The notes under the pieces are model-generated. The model searched no databases. It saw only the letters and a list, made by a program, of their open reading frames with translations, and was not told the DNA's origin. Positions 23,197-30,633 of a DNA stretch of 64,000 nt are shown here, piece by piece. The stretch comes from Bryocella elongata. Its GTDB lineage: Bacteria > Acidobacteriota > Terriglobia > Terriglobales > Acidobacteriaceae. Within the stretch, counting starts at the first letter, position 1. The number at the start of each line of letters is the position of its first letter. The stretch covers positions 124,001 through 188,000 of the forward strand of contig NZ_FNVA01000007.1 of the NCBI RefSeq assembly GCF_900108185.1. The letters run 5' to 3'. The position numbers and the translations under genes were made by a program.

Positions 23197-25665
23197 ATGA
23201 GTGTGTTCAGCGGAACGTATCAGTGGCTCGACGACGATGGAGCAGCCTTTGGAGCACCGGGACTCGAACCCCGCTGGACATCGAGCAAAAAGGACACCGT
23301 AGCGACGGCCTATGCCGCTTCCAGCCGCATCTGGTTCACCGCCTCGCACGGCACCCTGAACGAGGTGTATTACCCCACCATCGACCGTCCGCAGATCCGC
23401 GACATGGAGCTGCTGTTCACTGACGGCGAGACCTTCTTCCACGAAGAGAAGCGTGACTTCGAGTACGACTTCCATTACATTGATACGTCCGCGATGGCCG
23501 TACGCGTGGTCGCCAACGACCTCGGCGGCCGCTATACCGTCACCAAGGAGTTCATCACCGACCCGCATCATCCCGTGGTGTTGATGAACGTCAAGATCGA
23601 GGGTGAGGAAGAGGTTCTTTCCAAGCTCAAGTGCTACGCGCTGCTGGCGCCGCACCTCGATGGCGGCGGCGAAGGCAACAACGCCCGCTCGCTGGATATG
23701 GCCGGGCGTCGCTGCGTGCTCGCGTGGAAGAACGGCATCTCGCTGGCCTTCGGCGCAGACTGCGGCTTCACCCGCTCCAGCTGCGGGTACGTGGGGTCGA
23801 GCGATGGCTTCCAGGACCTCTCCACGCACATGCGCATGACCTGGAACTTCGGCCAGGCACTCAACGGCAACATTGCGGTCATGGGCGAGATCGATGTGGC
23901 CAGGACGCGGGAGTTCACCATCGCGATTGCCCTCGGCGACGGCCATCACTCCGCGCTCTCGGGCATGATGCAGACGCTCTCCACGCCCTACGAGCTGCAT
24001 CGCAAGCGCTTCATCGAGCAGTGGCGGCGTGCCGGCTCGCCGGAGCGCCTCGCGTCGGTCTCCGGTGATGACGGCCGCCTGATGCGCATCTCGCACAACG
24101 TCATCCTCACGCATGAGGACAAGACCTACCCCGGCGCCTTCATCGCCTCCGCATCCATTCCGTGGGGTGCGGCCAAGAGCGACGACGATCTCGGCGGGTA
24201 TCACCTGGTGTGGACGCGCGACATGTGCCACTCCGCCACGGCGCTGCTGGCCTGCGAGCGCGTGGATACCGCCCGCCGCGCCCTTGTCTATCTCGCCTGC
24301 ACGCAGCATCCTGATGGCGGCTTCTCCCAGAACTTCTGGATCGATGGAACGCCCTACTGGTCGGGCATCCAGCTCGATGAGGTTGCGTTCCCGATCATGC
24401 TCGCGTGGCGGCTCTGGAAGGTCGATGGCCTGGGCAGCTTCGACATCGTTCCCTTCGTCAAGAACGCCGCGTCGTTCCTCGTGCGGTACGCTCCGGTGAC
24501 GCAGCAGGAGCGCTGGGAGGAGAACGCGGGCTACTCCCCGTCGACCCTCGCCGCGGTCATCGCGGCGCTGATCTGCGCTGCAGACGTCCTGCGCAGGCAC
24601 GGCGACGAGGTCCTCGGCACGTTCCTCGAGGAGTACGCCGACTGGATCGAAGCGCATCTCGATGAGTGGACCACCACGTTCCGTGGTGTGCTGCTGCCGG
24701 AGATCGCGCGCCACTACATGCGCATCCGCCCGCCGGCCGAGGGCGAGCCCTTCCACAATCCGGGCATCGCTCCGGGCATGATCCACATCAACAACCGGGG
24801 TCCCGGTGAGAAGTTCGACTTCGAGGCGCGCGAGGTCATCGATGGCGGCTTCCTGGAGCTGGTGCGTTACGGCATCCGCCGCGCCGACGATCCGCTCATC
24901 ATCAACTCGCTGAAGGTCGTCGATCATGTGCTCAAGATCGACACGCCGTATGGCCCCTGCTGGCGTCGTTACAACCACGATGGCTACGGCCAGCGGAAGG
25001 ATGGCGGCCCGTTCATCCACTTCGGCCAGGGCCGCGCGTGGCCTATCCTCACCGGAGAGCGTGCGCACTACGAGCTTGCTGCGGGAGGCGATGTGCGCCC
25101 TTACATCAAGGCGATGGAGCGCTTCTCGAGCTTCGGCGGCATGCTGCCGGAGCAGGTGTGGGACTATGCCGACATGCCCTCCGAAGGCATGTACTTCGGC
25201 CGCTCGGCAGGCTCGGCGCAGCCGCTGGTCTGGGCGCATGCGGAGTACATCAAGCTGCTGCGCTCCGTCGCCGATGGCCGTGTCTTCGATCGCATCGATA
25301 TCGTCGAACAGCGCTACGCGGTGCCGAAGGAGAGCCGCACCTTCGAGAGTCGCATGGAGATCTTCCAGCTCGGCCGGCCCATCAGCGCGATGATGCAGGG
25401 TGGCACGCTGCGCATCGTCGACCACGAAGACTTCCACGTCGTCTGGTCGCCCGACAACTGGGCCACGACCAACACCACTGTGTCGCAGAACGTCGGAAAG
25501 CCGGGCAGCTTCGCCGACATCGAAAGTGCAAAGGATCACACCGGCAACATCACATTCACGCTATATTGGCCCAAAGATAACCGCTGGCTCGGGAAGAACT
25601 TCCAGGTGGAGATCCATACCGATGCGATCCCGCAGGAGGTCGCGGCGATGAAGCCGCGGTCATAG
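23197..25665 (+). CDS. Glucoamylase-type GH15 glycoside hydrolase
   Basis: This 822-residue enzyme probably releases glucose from alpha-glucans. The first roughly 270 residues are the beta-sandwich domain typical of bacterial and archaeal GH15 proteins (TLNEVYYPTIDRPQIRDMEL). The alpha/alpha barrel follows: LGGYHLVWTRDMCHSATAL, the proposed general acid Glu in ERWEENAGYSPSTLA (near residues 441-442), and the proposed general base Glu652 in MLPEQVWDYAD. A C-terminal beta domain ends it. No signal peptide is present, so it should act on internal glycogen or maltodextrin. The ATG at 23197 has AGGTGG upstream. The VIT-like gene follows after 21 bp. Confidence 0.94.
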   Translation: MSVFSGTYQWLDDDGAAFGAPGLEPRWTSSKKDTVATAYAASSRIWFTASHGTLNEVYYPTIDRPQIRDMELLFTDGETFFHEEKRDFEYDFHYIDTSAMAVRVVANDLGGRYTVTKEFITDPHHPVVLMNVKIEGEEEVLSKLKCYALLAPHLDGGGEGNNARSLDMAGRRCVLAWKNGISLAFGADCGFTRSSCGYVGSSDGFQDLSTHMRMTWNFGQALNGNIAVMGEIDVARTREFTIAIALGDGHHSALSGMMQTLSTPYELHRKRFIEQWRRAGSPERLASVSGDDGRLMRISHNVILTHEDKTYPGAFIASASIPWGAAKSDDDLGGYHLVWTRDMCHSATALLACERVDTARRALVYLACTQHPDGGFSQNFWIDGTPYWSGIQLDEVAFPIMLAWRLWKVDGLGSFDIVPFVKNAASFLVRYAPVTQQERWEENAGYSPSTLAAVIAALICAADVLRRHGDEVLGTFLEEYADWIEAHLDEWTTTFRGVLLPEIARHYMRIRPPAEGEPFHNPGIAPGMIHINNRGPGEKFDFEAREVIDGGFLELVRYGIRRADDPLIINSLKVVDHVLKIDTPYGPCWRRYNHDGYGQRKDGGPFIHFGQGRAWPILTGERAHYELAAGGDVRPYIKAMERFSSFGGMLPEQVWDYADMPSEGMYFGRSAGSAQPLVWAHAEYIKLLRSVADGRVFDRIDIVEQRYAVPKESRTFESRMEIFQLGRPISAMMQGGTLRIVDHEDFHVVWSPDNWATTNTTVSQNVGKPGSFADIESAKDHTGNITFTLYWPKDNRWLGKNFQVEIHTDAIPQEVAAMKPRS

Positions 25666-25686
25666 CGGTCAGCGAGCAGGAGACAG

Positions 25687-26223
25687 GTGAGGGCTACAGC
25701 CAAGCGCAAGGTAAAAGAGATCGCGAGCGCGCACGATCTGGTGGCTCTCGCAAATGACGACAAGGCATTCCTGCTGCGCGTCGTGCAGCCCGGGCTTGCG
25801 GGCCTCATGGATGGCTCGGTCTCGACACTGGCTCCCATCTTCGCCACGGCCTTCGCCACCCACAAGTCGCATACGGTCTTCCTGATTGGCGCGGCGGCTG
25901 CGGTGGGTGCAGGCATATCGATGGCTTTCAGTGAAGGCCTCTCCGACGATGGCGAGCTGACCGGCCGCGGCAGCCCTGTCGTCCGTGGGCTGATCACGGG
26001 CGCCATGACCTTCCTCGGCGGCTTCCTGCACACGCTGCCGTTTCTCATCCCCAACGTGCACACGGCCCTCATCTGGGCCTACTTCGTCGTAGGCGTGGAG
26101 CTGCTGCTCATCTCCTGGATCCGCTACAAGTACTTCAAGTCGAGCTTCGCGGTGTCGTGCCTGCAGGTCATCGTCGGCGGAGGTCTGGTCTTCGCCGCGG
26201 GGGTACTGATCGGGAGCTCTTAA
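25687..26223 (+). CDS. VIT/CCC1-like membrane protein
   Basis: The 178-residue protein resembles the vacuolar iron transporter family, which moves Fe or Mn across membranes. The first helix carries VVQPGLAGLMDGSVSTLAPI, matching the family's GLxDGxxs motif, and a second conserved region reads AGISMAFSEGLSDDGE. Three further hydrophobic helices end the protein (FLHTLPFLI, YFVVGVELLLISW, VGGGLVFAAGVLIG). The start is a GTG with AGGAGA upstream. It is a little short for the family, so the transport role is probable, not certain. It probably shares a transcript with the glucoamylase gene. Confidence 0.8.
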   Translation: MRATAKRKVKEIASAHDLVALANDDKAFLLRVVQPGLAGLMDGSVSTLAPIFATAFATHKSHTVFLIGAAAAVGAGISMAFSEGLSDDGELTGRGSPVVRGLITGAMTFLGGFLHTLPFLIPNVHTALIWAYFVVGVELLLISWIRYKYFKSSFAVSCLQVIVGGGLVFAAGVLIGSS

Positions 26224-26265
26224 GGCGCGAAGCTCGGCACGACTGCCGAGCTTCGTCCTCTGCGG

Positions 26266-26688
26266 CTAGGCTGTCGGCATCTCGGGTCCCGGCACGCTGA
26301 CCATCCAGTTCATGCCGAACTTATCCGAACACATACCGAAGAGCGGCGACCAAAACGTCGGCGCCAGCGGCATCACGATGCTGCCGCCTTCGCTCAGCGC
26401 AGCGTAGATGCGCTTCACTTCGGCTTCATCCGCATCGCTGACCGAGACCTGGAAGCCACCCATCGGGGCGCCACGGTCCGGCGGAGCGTCGCAGCCCATC
26501 AGCGTGATGCTGCCTACCGGCATTGAGGTATGCATCACCTTGCCGCTCCAGTCCTCGGGGACCGGCGCCGGTTGGGGCGCCTCGCCGTAGGTCATCGTGA
26601 TCAGGCGCTTCGTGCCGAAGACCGTCTCGTAGAACGAAAAGGCTTCGTCACAGTTGCCGGAAAAGTTCACATGCAGGTCGGTCTTCAT
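26266..26688 (-). CDS. VOC-family (PhnB/glyoxalase-like) protein
   Basis: The 140-residue product has the paired beta-alpha-beta-beta-beta pattern of vicinal-oxygen-chelate proteins of the PhnB group: FSGNCDEAFSFYETVFGTK, KVMHTSMPVGSITLMGCD, and the ending FGMCSDKFGMNWMVS. Members bind metals or small ligands; most have no known substrate. The ATG at 26688 has AGGAG 7 bp upstream. It lies 82 bp downstream of the tandem SRPBCC gene and completes the ArsR-SRPBCC-VOC group, a pairing seen often in bacteria. Confidence 0.85.
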   Translation of the reverse strand: MKTDLHVNFSGNCDEAFSFYETVFGTKRLITMTYGEAPQPAPVPEDWSGKVMHTSMPVGSITLMGCDAPPDRGAPMGGFQVSVSDADEAEVKRIYAALSEGGSIVMPLAPTFWSPLFGMCSDKFGMNWMVSVPGPEMPTA

Positions 26689-26770
26689 ACAGCGTCTCCT
26701 TTGACGGTCGTGCAAGAGTAGAAGCTTTGTAGCTCCAGGGCATTACCGGGCGGTGAAACGACCCACCGTG

Positions 26771-27757
26771 TCAGGCGATGGCCGCGAGGTACTCTTCCAG
26801 CTTGCCGAAGCTCATCGTCCAGCCTTCGCGCATGCCCTTGAGGTATTGCGGGGCCTGCGCGGTCTGGTTCATCACGTGGACGTCGAGCGTCACACGTGTA
26901 CCACCACCGACCTCCTCGAAGAACACAGAGTTCCAGTTGGTGAAGAGAGGGTTTCCCTCTGCATCCAGCGCCGACGCCGTGAAATGAAAGCGATGCGGCG
27001 GATAGAACTCGATTACTGTACCTGCCATGGGGTAGATGACGCCATCCGGTGAGCGCATGTCGATCTCGATGCGGCCGCCATTGCGCCGCTCGAACTCGCA
27101 GTGGGGGTTGGTAAAACCCTTTGGCCCCCACCACTGGGCCAGATGCGCCGGGTTGGTCCACACAGCGAAGACGGTCTCCATCGGCGCCTTGAACACGCGC
27201 TGCAGATGCAACTCTGTCGGGATGTCGCCCGCGGCCTCGGTGCGTCCTGGCTGTTGAGTGCTGAGGAGGTCCGTGAGCTTGTCGAAGGAGCTGTTCCAGC
27301 CGCCGGTGTGCCCGTTGCATTCGCTCGCAGAAGCAAAGGGCCCCTGCGTGAAGTGCATCACCGTCTTGTTGCCTTGTTCTTCGAGGCGCACGGTGACGGT
27401 GTTTTCCTGGTACGGGCTCGGCGGGAGTCCAACAGTGTTGCGGTCGTCCCAGGCAAAGGTGAAGACCAGCAGCTCCGGCGGACGCATCTCCAGCACTGTC
27501 CCGCTCTGGCCGAGATACGCCATCTTCTGCGTCGCGGGAGCGCAGCCCTCCATCTTGCGGGCCCATTGGCCGCCAGCTTCCGCGGGCCACGTCACGGAGG
27601 TGACGCCAAAACCCCGGGGTCCCATCCACTCCTGCATCATGTCCGCCTCGGTAAAGGCCTTCCATACGAGCTCGCGTGGTGCGTTGAAGATGCGGCTGAT
27701 CTTGAGTTCGTGGGCGGCGGGAGTTTGAATCTCGACGGGCATTGCGCTCGTGCTCAT
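26771..27757 (-). CDS. Tandem SRPBCC (AHSA1-like) two-domain protein
   Basis: Two START/SRPBCC domains are joined in one 328-residue chain. Domain 1 opens with ISRIFNAPRELVWKAFTEAD and GPRGFGVTSV (about residues 19-160). Domain 2 opens with LQRVFKAPMETVFAVWTNPA and WWGPKGFTNPH (about 190-325). These fit the AHSA1 group, which binds hydrophobic ligands or partner proteins. Single-domain versions are the rule in ArsR-linked operons, so fusion is the notable point. It overlaps the upstream single-domain gene by ATGA and is cytoplasmic. Ligands are unknown. Confidence 0.9.
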   Translation of the reverse strand: MSTSAMPVEIQTPAAHELKISRIFNAPRELVWKAFTEADMMQEWMGPRGFGVTSVTWPAEAGGQWARKMEGCAPATQKMAYLGQSGTVLEMRPPELLVFTFAWDDRNTVGLPPSPYQENTVTVRLEEQGNKTVMHFTQGPFASASECNGHTGGWNSSFDKLTDLLSTQQPGRTEAAGDIPTELHLQRVFKAPMETVFAVWTNPAHLAQWWGPKGFTNPHCEFERRNGGRIEIDMRSPDGVIYPMAGTVIEFYPPHRFHFTASALDAEGNPLFTNWNSVFFEEVGGGTRVTLDVHVMNQTAQAPQYLKGMREGWTMSFGKLEEYLAAIA

Positions 27758-28275
27758 GCGGTTACCTCTTCCTCGTTGCTGCAGGGGTTGGCTGCAGAGA
27801 GAAGACTCTCCAGCCGTTCAAAGAGATCGCGCAGCCCCTGCACCGAACCGTACTCGCGCACGTTGGCGTCGCGCTGCTCGCGGCTGGGGAAGTCGATGCG
27901 CCAGGTCATCAATGTACCCTCGGGCGCGTCCTCCCAGGTCAAGGTCTTGTTCAGCCGGATCGGCTCAGCACCTTCGCGGCAGCCAAACAACCCCAGGCGA
28001 ATACGGTTGTACGGGACCACCTCGATGAAGGTCATGGTGTTGGGATAGTTCGTGCCGTCGGGACCGTGCATCGTGAGTTTCCACTTGCCTCCCGTGCGGA
28101 CGTCCATCTCGTGGATCGTGGTGGTGAAGCCATGCGGCCCCCACCACTGCACCACCTGCCGGGGGTCAACAAAAGCCTCATAGACCAGCTCGCGAGGAGC
28201 GCGAAAGACGCGCGAACTAAAGATAGCGCTTTCGTCATACGCCAGTTCAGGAAGGCTTGCGAGATCGAGTTCCAT
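27754..28275 (-). CDS. SRPBCC (AHSA1-like) single-domain protein
   Basis: The 173-residue protein has the family opening SSRVFRAPRELVYEAFVDPR, then VVQWWGPHGFTTTIHEMDVR and GGKWKLTMHGPDGTNYPN, which resemble domain 2 of the next gene. The ending LRDLFERLESLLSA is the long C-terminal helix that closes the ligand cavity. The start at 28275 lies inside the end of arsR (29-bp overlap), and the stop overlaps the next start in ATGA, so the three are translated together. Confidence 0.9.
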   Translation of the reverse strand: MELDLASLPELAYDESAIFSSRVFRAPRELVYEAFVDPRQVVQWWGPHGFTTTIHEMDVRTGGKWKLTMHGPDGTNYPNTMTFIEVVPYNRIRLGLFGCREGAEPIRLNKTLTWEDAPEGTLMTWRIDFPSREQRDANVREYGSVQGLRDLFERLESLLSAANPCSNEEEVTA

Positions 28276-28708
28276 GACCGTTCTCCTTGTGTGGGACCTG
28301 GGACTTGCTGGTATTGCGGGTCTTATTTGTGGCGGTTTGCTTTGCCTTTGCAGGGGTTGGAGGCGATCCCGGTGGGGATGTAGCCGCCTGCTCGGCCTGG
28401 ATCCGCTGCAGGTAGGCGTCGAGCCGGTCGAAGCTCTGCTCCCAGAACTGGCGGTATTGCTCCAGCCACCCAACGGCCTGCTCCAGTGGTTGCGCACGCA
28501 GCCGGCAGGGCCGGAACTGCGCCTCTCGCCCGCGTTCTACGAGACCGGCTTTCTCCAGCACCCGCAGGTGCTTGGAGACGGCGGGCATACTCATCTCAAA
28601 CGGCGCGGCCAGCTCGGTGACGGAGGTCTCTCCCAGCGCCAGCCGGGCGAGGATCGCGCGACGCGTCGGGTCGGCCAGGGCGGCGAAGGTGTGGCTGATC
28701 GTGTCCAT
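28247..28708 (-). CDS. ArsR-family repressor of the SRPBCC operon
   Basis: The 153-residue protein has an ArsR winged helix: FAALADPTRRAILARLALGE, then VTELAAPFEMSMPAVSKHLR as recognition helix and VLEKAGLVERGREAQFRPC as the wing. No Cys metal-site pattern of the SmtB type is seen. A Lys/Thr/Pro-rich tail of about 50 residues follows the fold. The ATG at 28708 has GAGGAAC upstream; ATG 28720 is possible. Two palindromes just upstream, over the promoter, are good candidates for its operator. It heads an operon with two SRPBCC genes and a VOC gene. Confidence 0.9.
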   Translation of the reverse strand: MDTISHTFAALADPTRRAILARLALGETSVTELAAPFEMSMPAVSKHLRVLEKAGLVERGREAQFRPCRLRAQPLEQAVGWLEQYRQFWEQSFDRLDAYLQRIQAEQAATSPPGSPPTPAKAKQTATNKTRNTSKSQVPHKENGHGTRSRKPS

Positions 28709-28735
28709 CTCGTTCCTCATGGGTCGATTGCAGAT

Positions 28736-28794
28736 AACCAATAGGTTATGTAACCAATTGGTTCAATAGACACCGCGCGGGCGATCGTTGTCAA
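28736..28794 (-). promoter_or_regulatory. arsR promoter with two AACCAAT-type operators
   Basis: Read on the minus strand, TTGACA (28794-28789), an 18-bp spacer and TCTATT (28770-28765) form a promoter. Just after the -10 come two palindromes with the same layout: AACCAATTGGTT at 28752-28763 (perfect) and AACCAATAGGTT at 28736-28747, extended to ATAACC-N4-GGTTAT. Their centres are 16 bp apart. This is the expected layout for ArsR autorepression. Confidence 0.68.
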
Positions 28795-28900
28795 GAGTCA
28801 GCGCGAGGTTTTCAAGCTCCGCAAATGAAGCCCTCTTCCATCCGGGGCGTGGAGTCGCATCGTTTTGTGCCGCCGGATCATCTACCATGAGGGTGTCTGT

Positions 28901-29191
28901 ATGCCGGTCGCAAAGAAAAACCGCCTCACGCAGGAGCAGTTCGACGCCATCGCGCGAGCTGTGGCGGACCCGCGGCGGTTTGCGATCCTGAAACAGATTG
29001 CCGCCCAGCCGACGATGGGCTGTGGCTCGCTTGAAGAGCACAAGACCATCAGCCCGGCCACCATCTCCCACCACATCAAGGAGTTGACGGAGGCCGAACT
29101 GGTCGAAGTCGCCCGCGAAGGCCGCTGTGCGCACCTTACGCTGCGCCGCGACGTCTGGGATGCCTACCTTTCGCAGCTGAGTTCTCTGTAA
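28901..29191 (+). CDS. ArsR-type winged-helix regulator
   Basis: The 96-residue protein is a small winged helix: ARAVADPRRFAILKQIAAQP, then SPATISHHIKELTEAELVEV and the wing EGRCAHLTLRRDVWDAYL. It looks like the short ArsR/SmtB-like group often found next to oxidoreductases. The ATG at 28901 has GAGGGTG 6 bp upstream; earlier in-frame codons are weaker. It is divergent from the other arsR gene, and the next plus-strand gene is the SDR at 29500. It could be the protein that binds the TTCGA-N6-TCGAA sites between them. That is inference. Confidence 0.84.
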   Translation: MPVAKKNRLTQEQFDAIARAVADPRRFAILKQIAAQPTMGCGSLEEHKTISPATISHHIKELTEAELVEVAREGRCAHLTLRRDVWDAYLSQLSSL

Positions 29192-29272
29192 CCCTCCCCT
29201 CGCCCTGCACGCCGATGGGGGTGCTGTGTTTGCCTCCAAGCAGGCGGTCAAAACCACCCCTTTCGAAGGTTG

Positions 29273-29290
29273 CTGACAGCAGGCTGTCAG
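29273..29290. promoter_or_regulatory. Perfect 8-bp inverted repeat after the ArsR-type gene
   Basis: CTGACAGC (29273-29280) and GCTGTCAG (29283-29290) flank 2 bp. It lies 82 bp after the regulator stop, in the 308-bp gap before the SDR gene. No T run follows, so an operator is more likely than a terminator. Confidence 0.45.
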
Positions 29291-29379
29291 TAGACCCTGT
29301 CTAGGCTGCTTCTTGTCCGTGGCCATCGGCCGCGCCGGGAGTCGCATCCCCAGGGAATTCCAGACAACTTCGTCAACGT

Positions 29380-29448
29380 TTCGATGATCGTCGAAGATTT
29401 CTGAATCCTGTTCCTCTCCACCTCATCCATTTCGATGTGCGTCGAAAT
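29380..29448. promoter_or_regulatory. Two TTCGA-N6-TCGAA operators upstream of the SDR gene
   Basis: TTCGA-N6-TCGAA at 29380-29395 and ATTTCGA-N6-TCGAAAT at 29429-29448 are centred 51 bp apart, about five helical turns, so a bound protein could loop the DNA. The same core and spacing recurs at 19305-19324. The start codon of the SDR gene lies 52 bp downstream. Confidence 0.55.
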
Positions 29449-29499
29449 ATCCGGCGCGATGAAATCGGAAGCAAGACGGAAACACGAAAGGAAACAATC

Positions 29500-30249
29500 A
29501 TGAGCAAGCTTCAGGGCAAGGTAGCAGTGGTAACGGGTTCGTCCAAGGGTATCGGCGCAGCGATCGCGAAGCAGCTGGCGTCGGATGGCGCAAGCGTTGT
29601 GGTGAACTACGCATCGGACAAGGCCGGTGCAGAGAAGACCGTCGCTGAGATCGTCAAGGCCGGTGGCAAGGCCATCGCCGTAGGCGCCAGCGTCACCAAG
29701 CCGGAAGACGTCGAGAAGCTCTTCGCCGAGACTAAGAAGGCCTACGGCAAGGTGGACATCCTGGTGAACAACGCCGGTGTGTACTCCTTCGCGCCGATCG
29801 AGGCTTTCACGATCGAAGAGTACACCCGCATCTTCGATACCAATGTGCGTGGGCTCCTGTTGACCACCAAGGCCGCTGTTGAGCTGATCCCGGCTGAGGG
29901 CGGCAGCATCATCAACATTGGTTCGATCGTCTCCGAGACCACGCCCGCCGCGTCCTCGATCTACACCGCTTCCAAGGGTGCGGTGGACGCCATCACCCGC
30001 GTACTCGCTCGTGAGCTCGGCGCCAGGAAGATCCGCGTGAACGCCCTCAACCCCGGCATCACCGGGACGGAAGGCATTCAGTCTGCCGGCATCTCTGGAA
30101 GCGACTTCGAGAACGGTCTGGTCGCCCAGACTCCGCTTGGCCGTCTCGGCAAGCCGCAGGATCTCGCGACTGTCGCCTCGTTCCTCGCCTCCGACGATGC
30201 AGGCTGGGTCACCGGCGCTCTGCTCCAGGCTGGTGGCGGCCTCCGCTAA
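29500..30249 (+). CDS. Short-chain dehydrogenase/reductase (SDR)
   Basis: The 249-residue enzyme is a classical SDR that uses NAD(P)H to reduce or oxidise a carbonyl/alcohol substrate. The nucleotide-binding TGSSKGIGAAIAKQL, the NNAG motif (DILVNNAGVYSF), the catalytic Ser in INIGSIVSET, and Tyr-x-x-x-Lys in SIYTASKGAV are all present; the end GWVTGALLQAGGG is also typical. It resembles 3-oxoacyl-ACP reductase-like paralogues and may act on many substrates. The ATG has AAAGGA 8 bp upstream. Paired palindromes upstream suggest induction by a repressor ligand. A terminator follows. Confidence 0.93.
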   Translation: MSKLQGKVAVVTGSSKGIGAAIAKQLASDGASVVVNYASDKAGAEKTVAEIVKAGGKAIAVGASVTKPEDVEKLFAETKKAYGKVDILVNNAGVYSFAPIEAFTIEEYTRIFDTNVRGLLLTTKAAVELIPAEGGSIINIGSIVSETTPAASSIYTASKGAVDAITRVLARELGARKIRVNALNPGITGTEGIQSAGISGSDFENGLVAQTPLGRLGKPQDLATVASFLASDDAGWVTGALLQAGGGLR

Positions 30250-30256
30250 CAACCCC

Positions 30257-30297
30257 GAGACCTGTCCCGTCTCAAGATCTGAAATGGGACAGGTCTC
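30257..30297 (+). terminator. Hairpin terminator of the SDR gene
   Basis: GAGACCTGTCCC (30257-30268) pairs perfectly with GGGACAGGTCTC (30286-30297) around a 17-nt loop, 7 bp after the stop. A CACACTTCTTTCCT stretch follows, so termination is likely. Confidence 0.78.
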
Positions 30298-30375
30298 ACA
30301 CTTCTTTCCTCTGACGCCGAAATTCCCGGCGACGAACCCGTATCAATCAGCGCAAGACCGATAAAGGAGGCTCTT

Positions 30376-30501
30376 ATGGACGCCGCTATCTTCTTTCTCC
30401 CCATCGCACTCGTGGTCGCCCAGTACTTCACCTCCTACGGTCAGCGCCGTCAGGAGCTGGCTCGCGCTCCTCAGGAGTGCGGCGACCCCTGTAACTCGTA
30501 A
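30376..30501 (+). CDS. 41-residue membrane peptide with strong ribosome site
   Basis: A short gene with AAAGGAGG exactly placed before the ATG. The peptide starts with one hydrophobic segment (AAIFFLPIALVVAQYF), continues into a basic, Gln/Arg-rich stretch (SYGQRRQELARA) and ends with two Cys (ECGDPCNS). This suggests a single-pass inner-membrane peptide with a short cytoplasmic or periplasmic Cys tail. Independent hairpins lie before and after it, so it is its own unit. I recognise no family. The ribosome site, terminators and sensible topology make it a credible gene despite its size. Confidence 0.65.
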   Translation: MDAAIFFLPIALVVAQYFTSYGQRRQELARAPQECGDPCNS

Positions 30502-30545
30502 GCGACCGCGCCCGGCAGGCGCGCCGAAAACCGTGACAAAACAGT

Positions 30546-30587
30546 GAATGCCGCGCTCCGGGCAGGATGTCCCGGGGCGCGGCATTC
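30546..30587 (+). terminator. Hairpin after the 41-residue gene
   Basis: GAATGCCGCGC (30546-30556) pairs with GCGCGGCATTC (30577-30587), and an inner CCGGG/CCCGG pairing extends the stem. It lies 45 bp after the stop of the small gene. The T-rich tail is weak. Confidence 0.72.
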
Positions 30588-30633
30588 GTGTCTTCACGTC
30601 GATTTGCCCGCCAATCATGCGAAAATATAAGAG

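Noticed and set aside
23251-23272. Sequence like the T-arm of a minus-strand tRNA (GGGACTCGAACCCC)
   Set aside because: It lies within the glucoamylase coding sequence and encodes Ala-Pro-Gly-Leu-Glu-Pro-Arg; no acceptor, D or anticodon arm can be found around it.
23095-25539. 814-codon minus-strand frame opposite the glucoamylase gene
   Set aside because: It mirrors the codon pattern of the true gene, has Val/Ala/Arg/Asp-rich composition without motifs, and ignores the clear GH15 catalytic motifs on the other strand.
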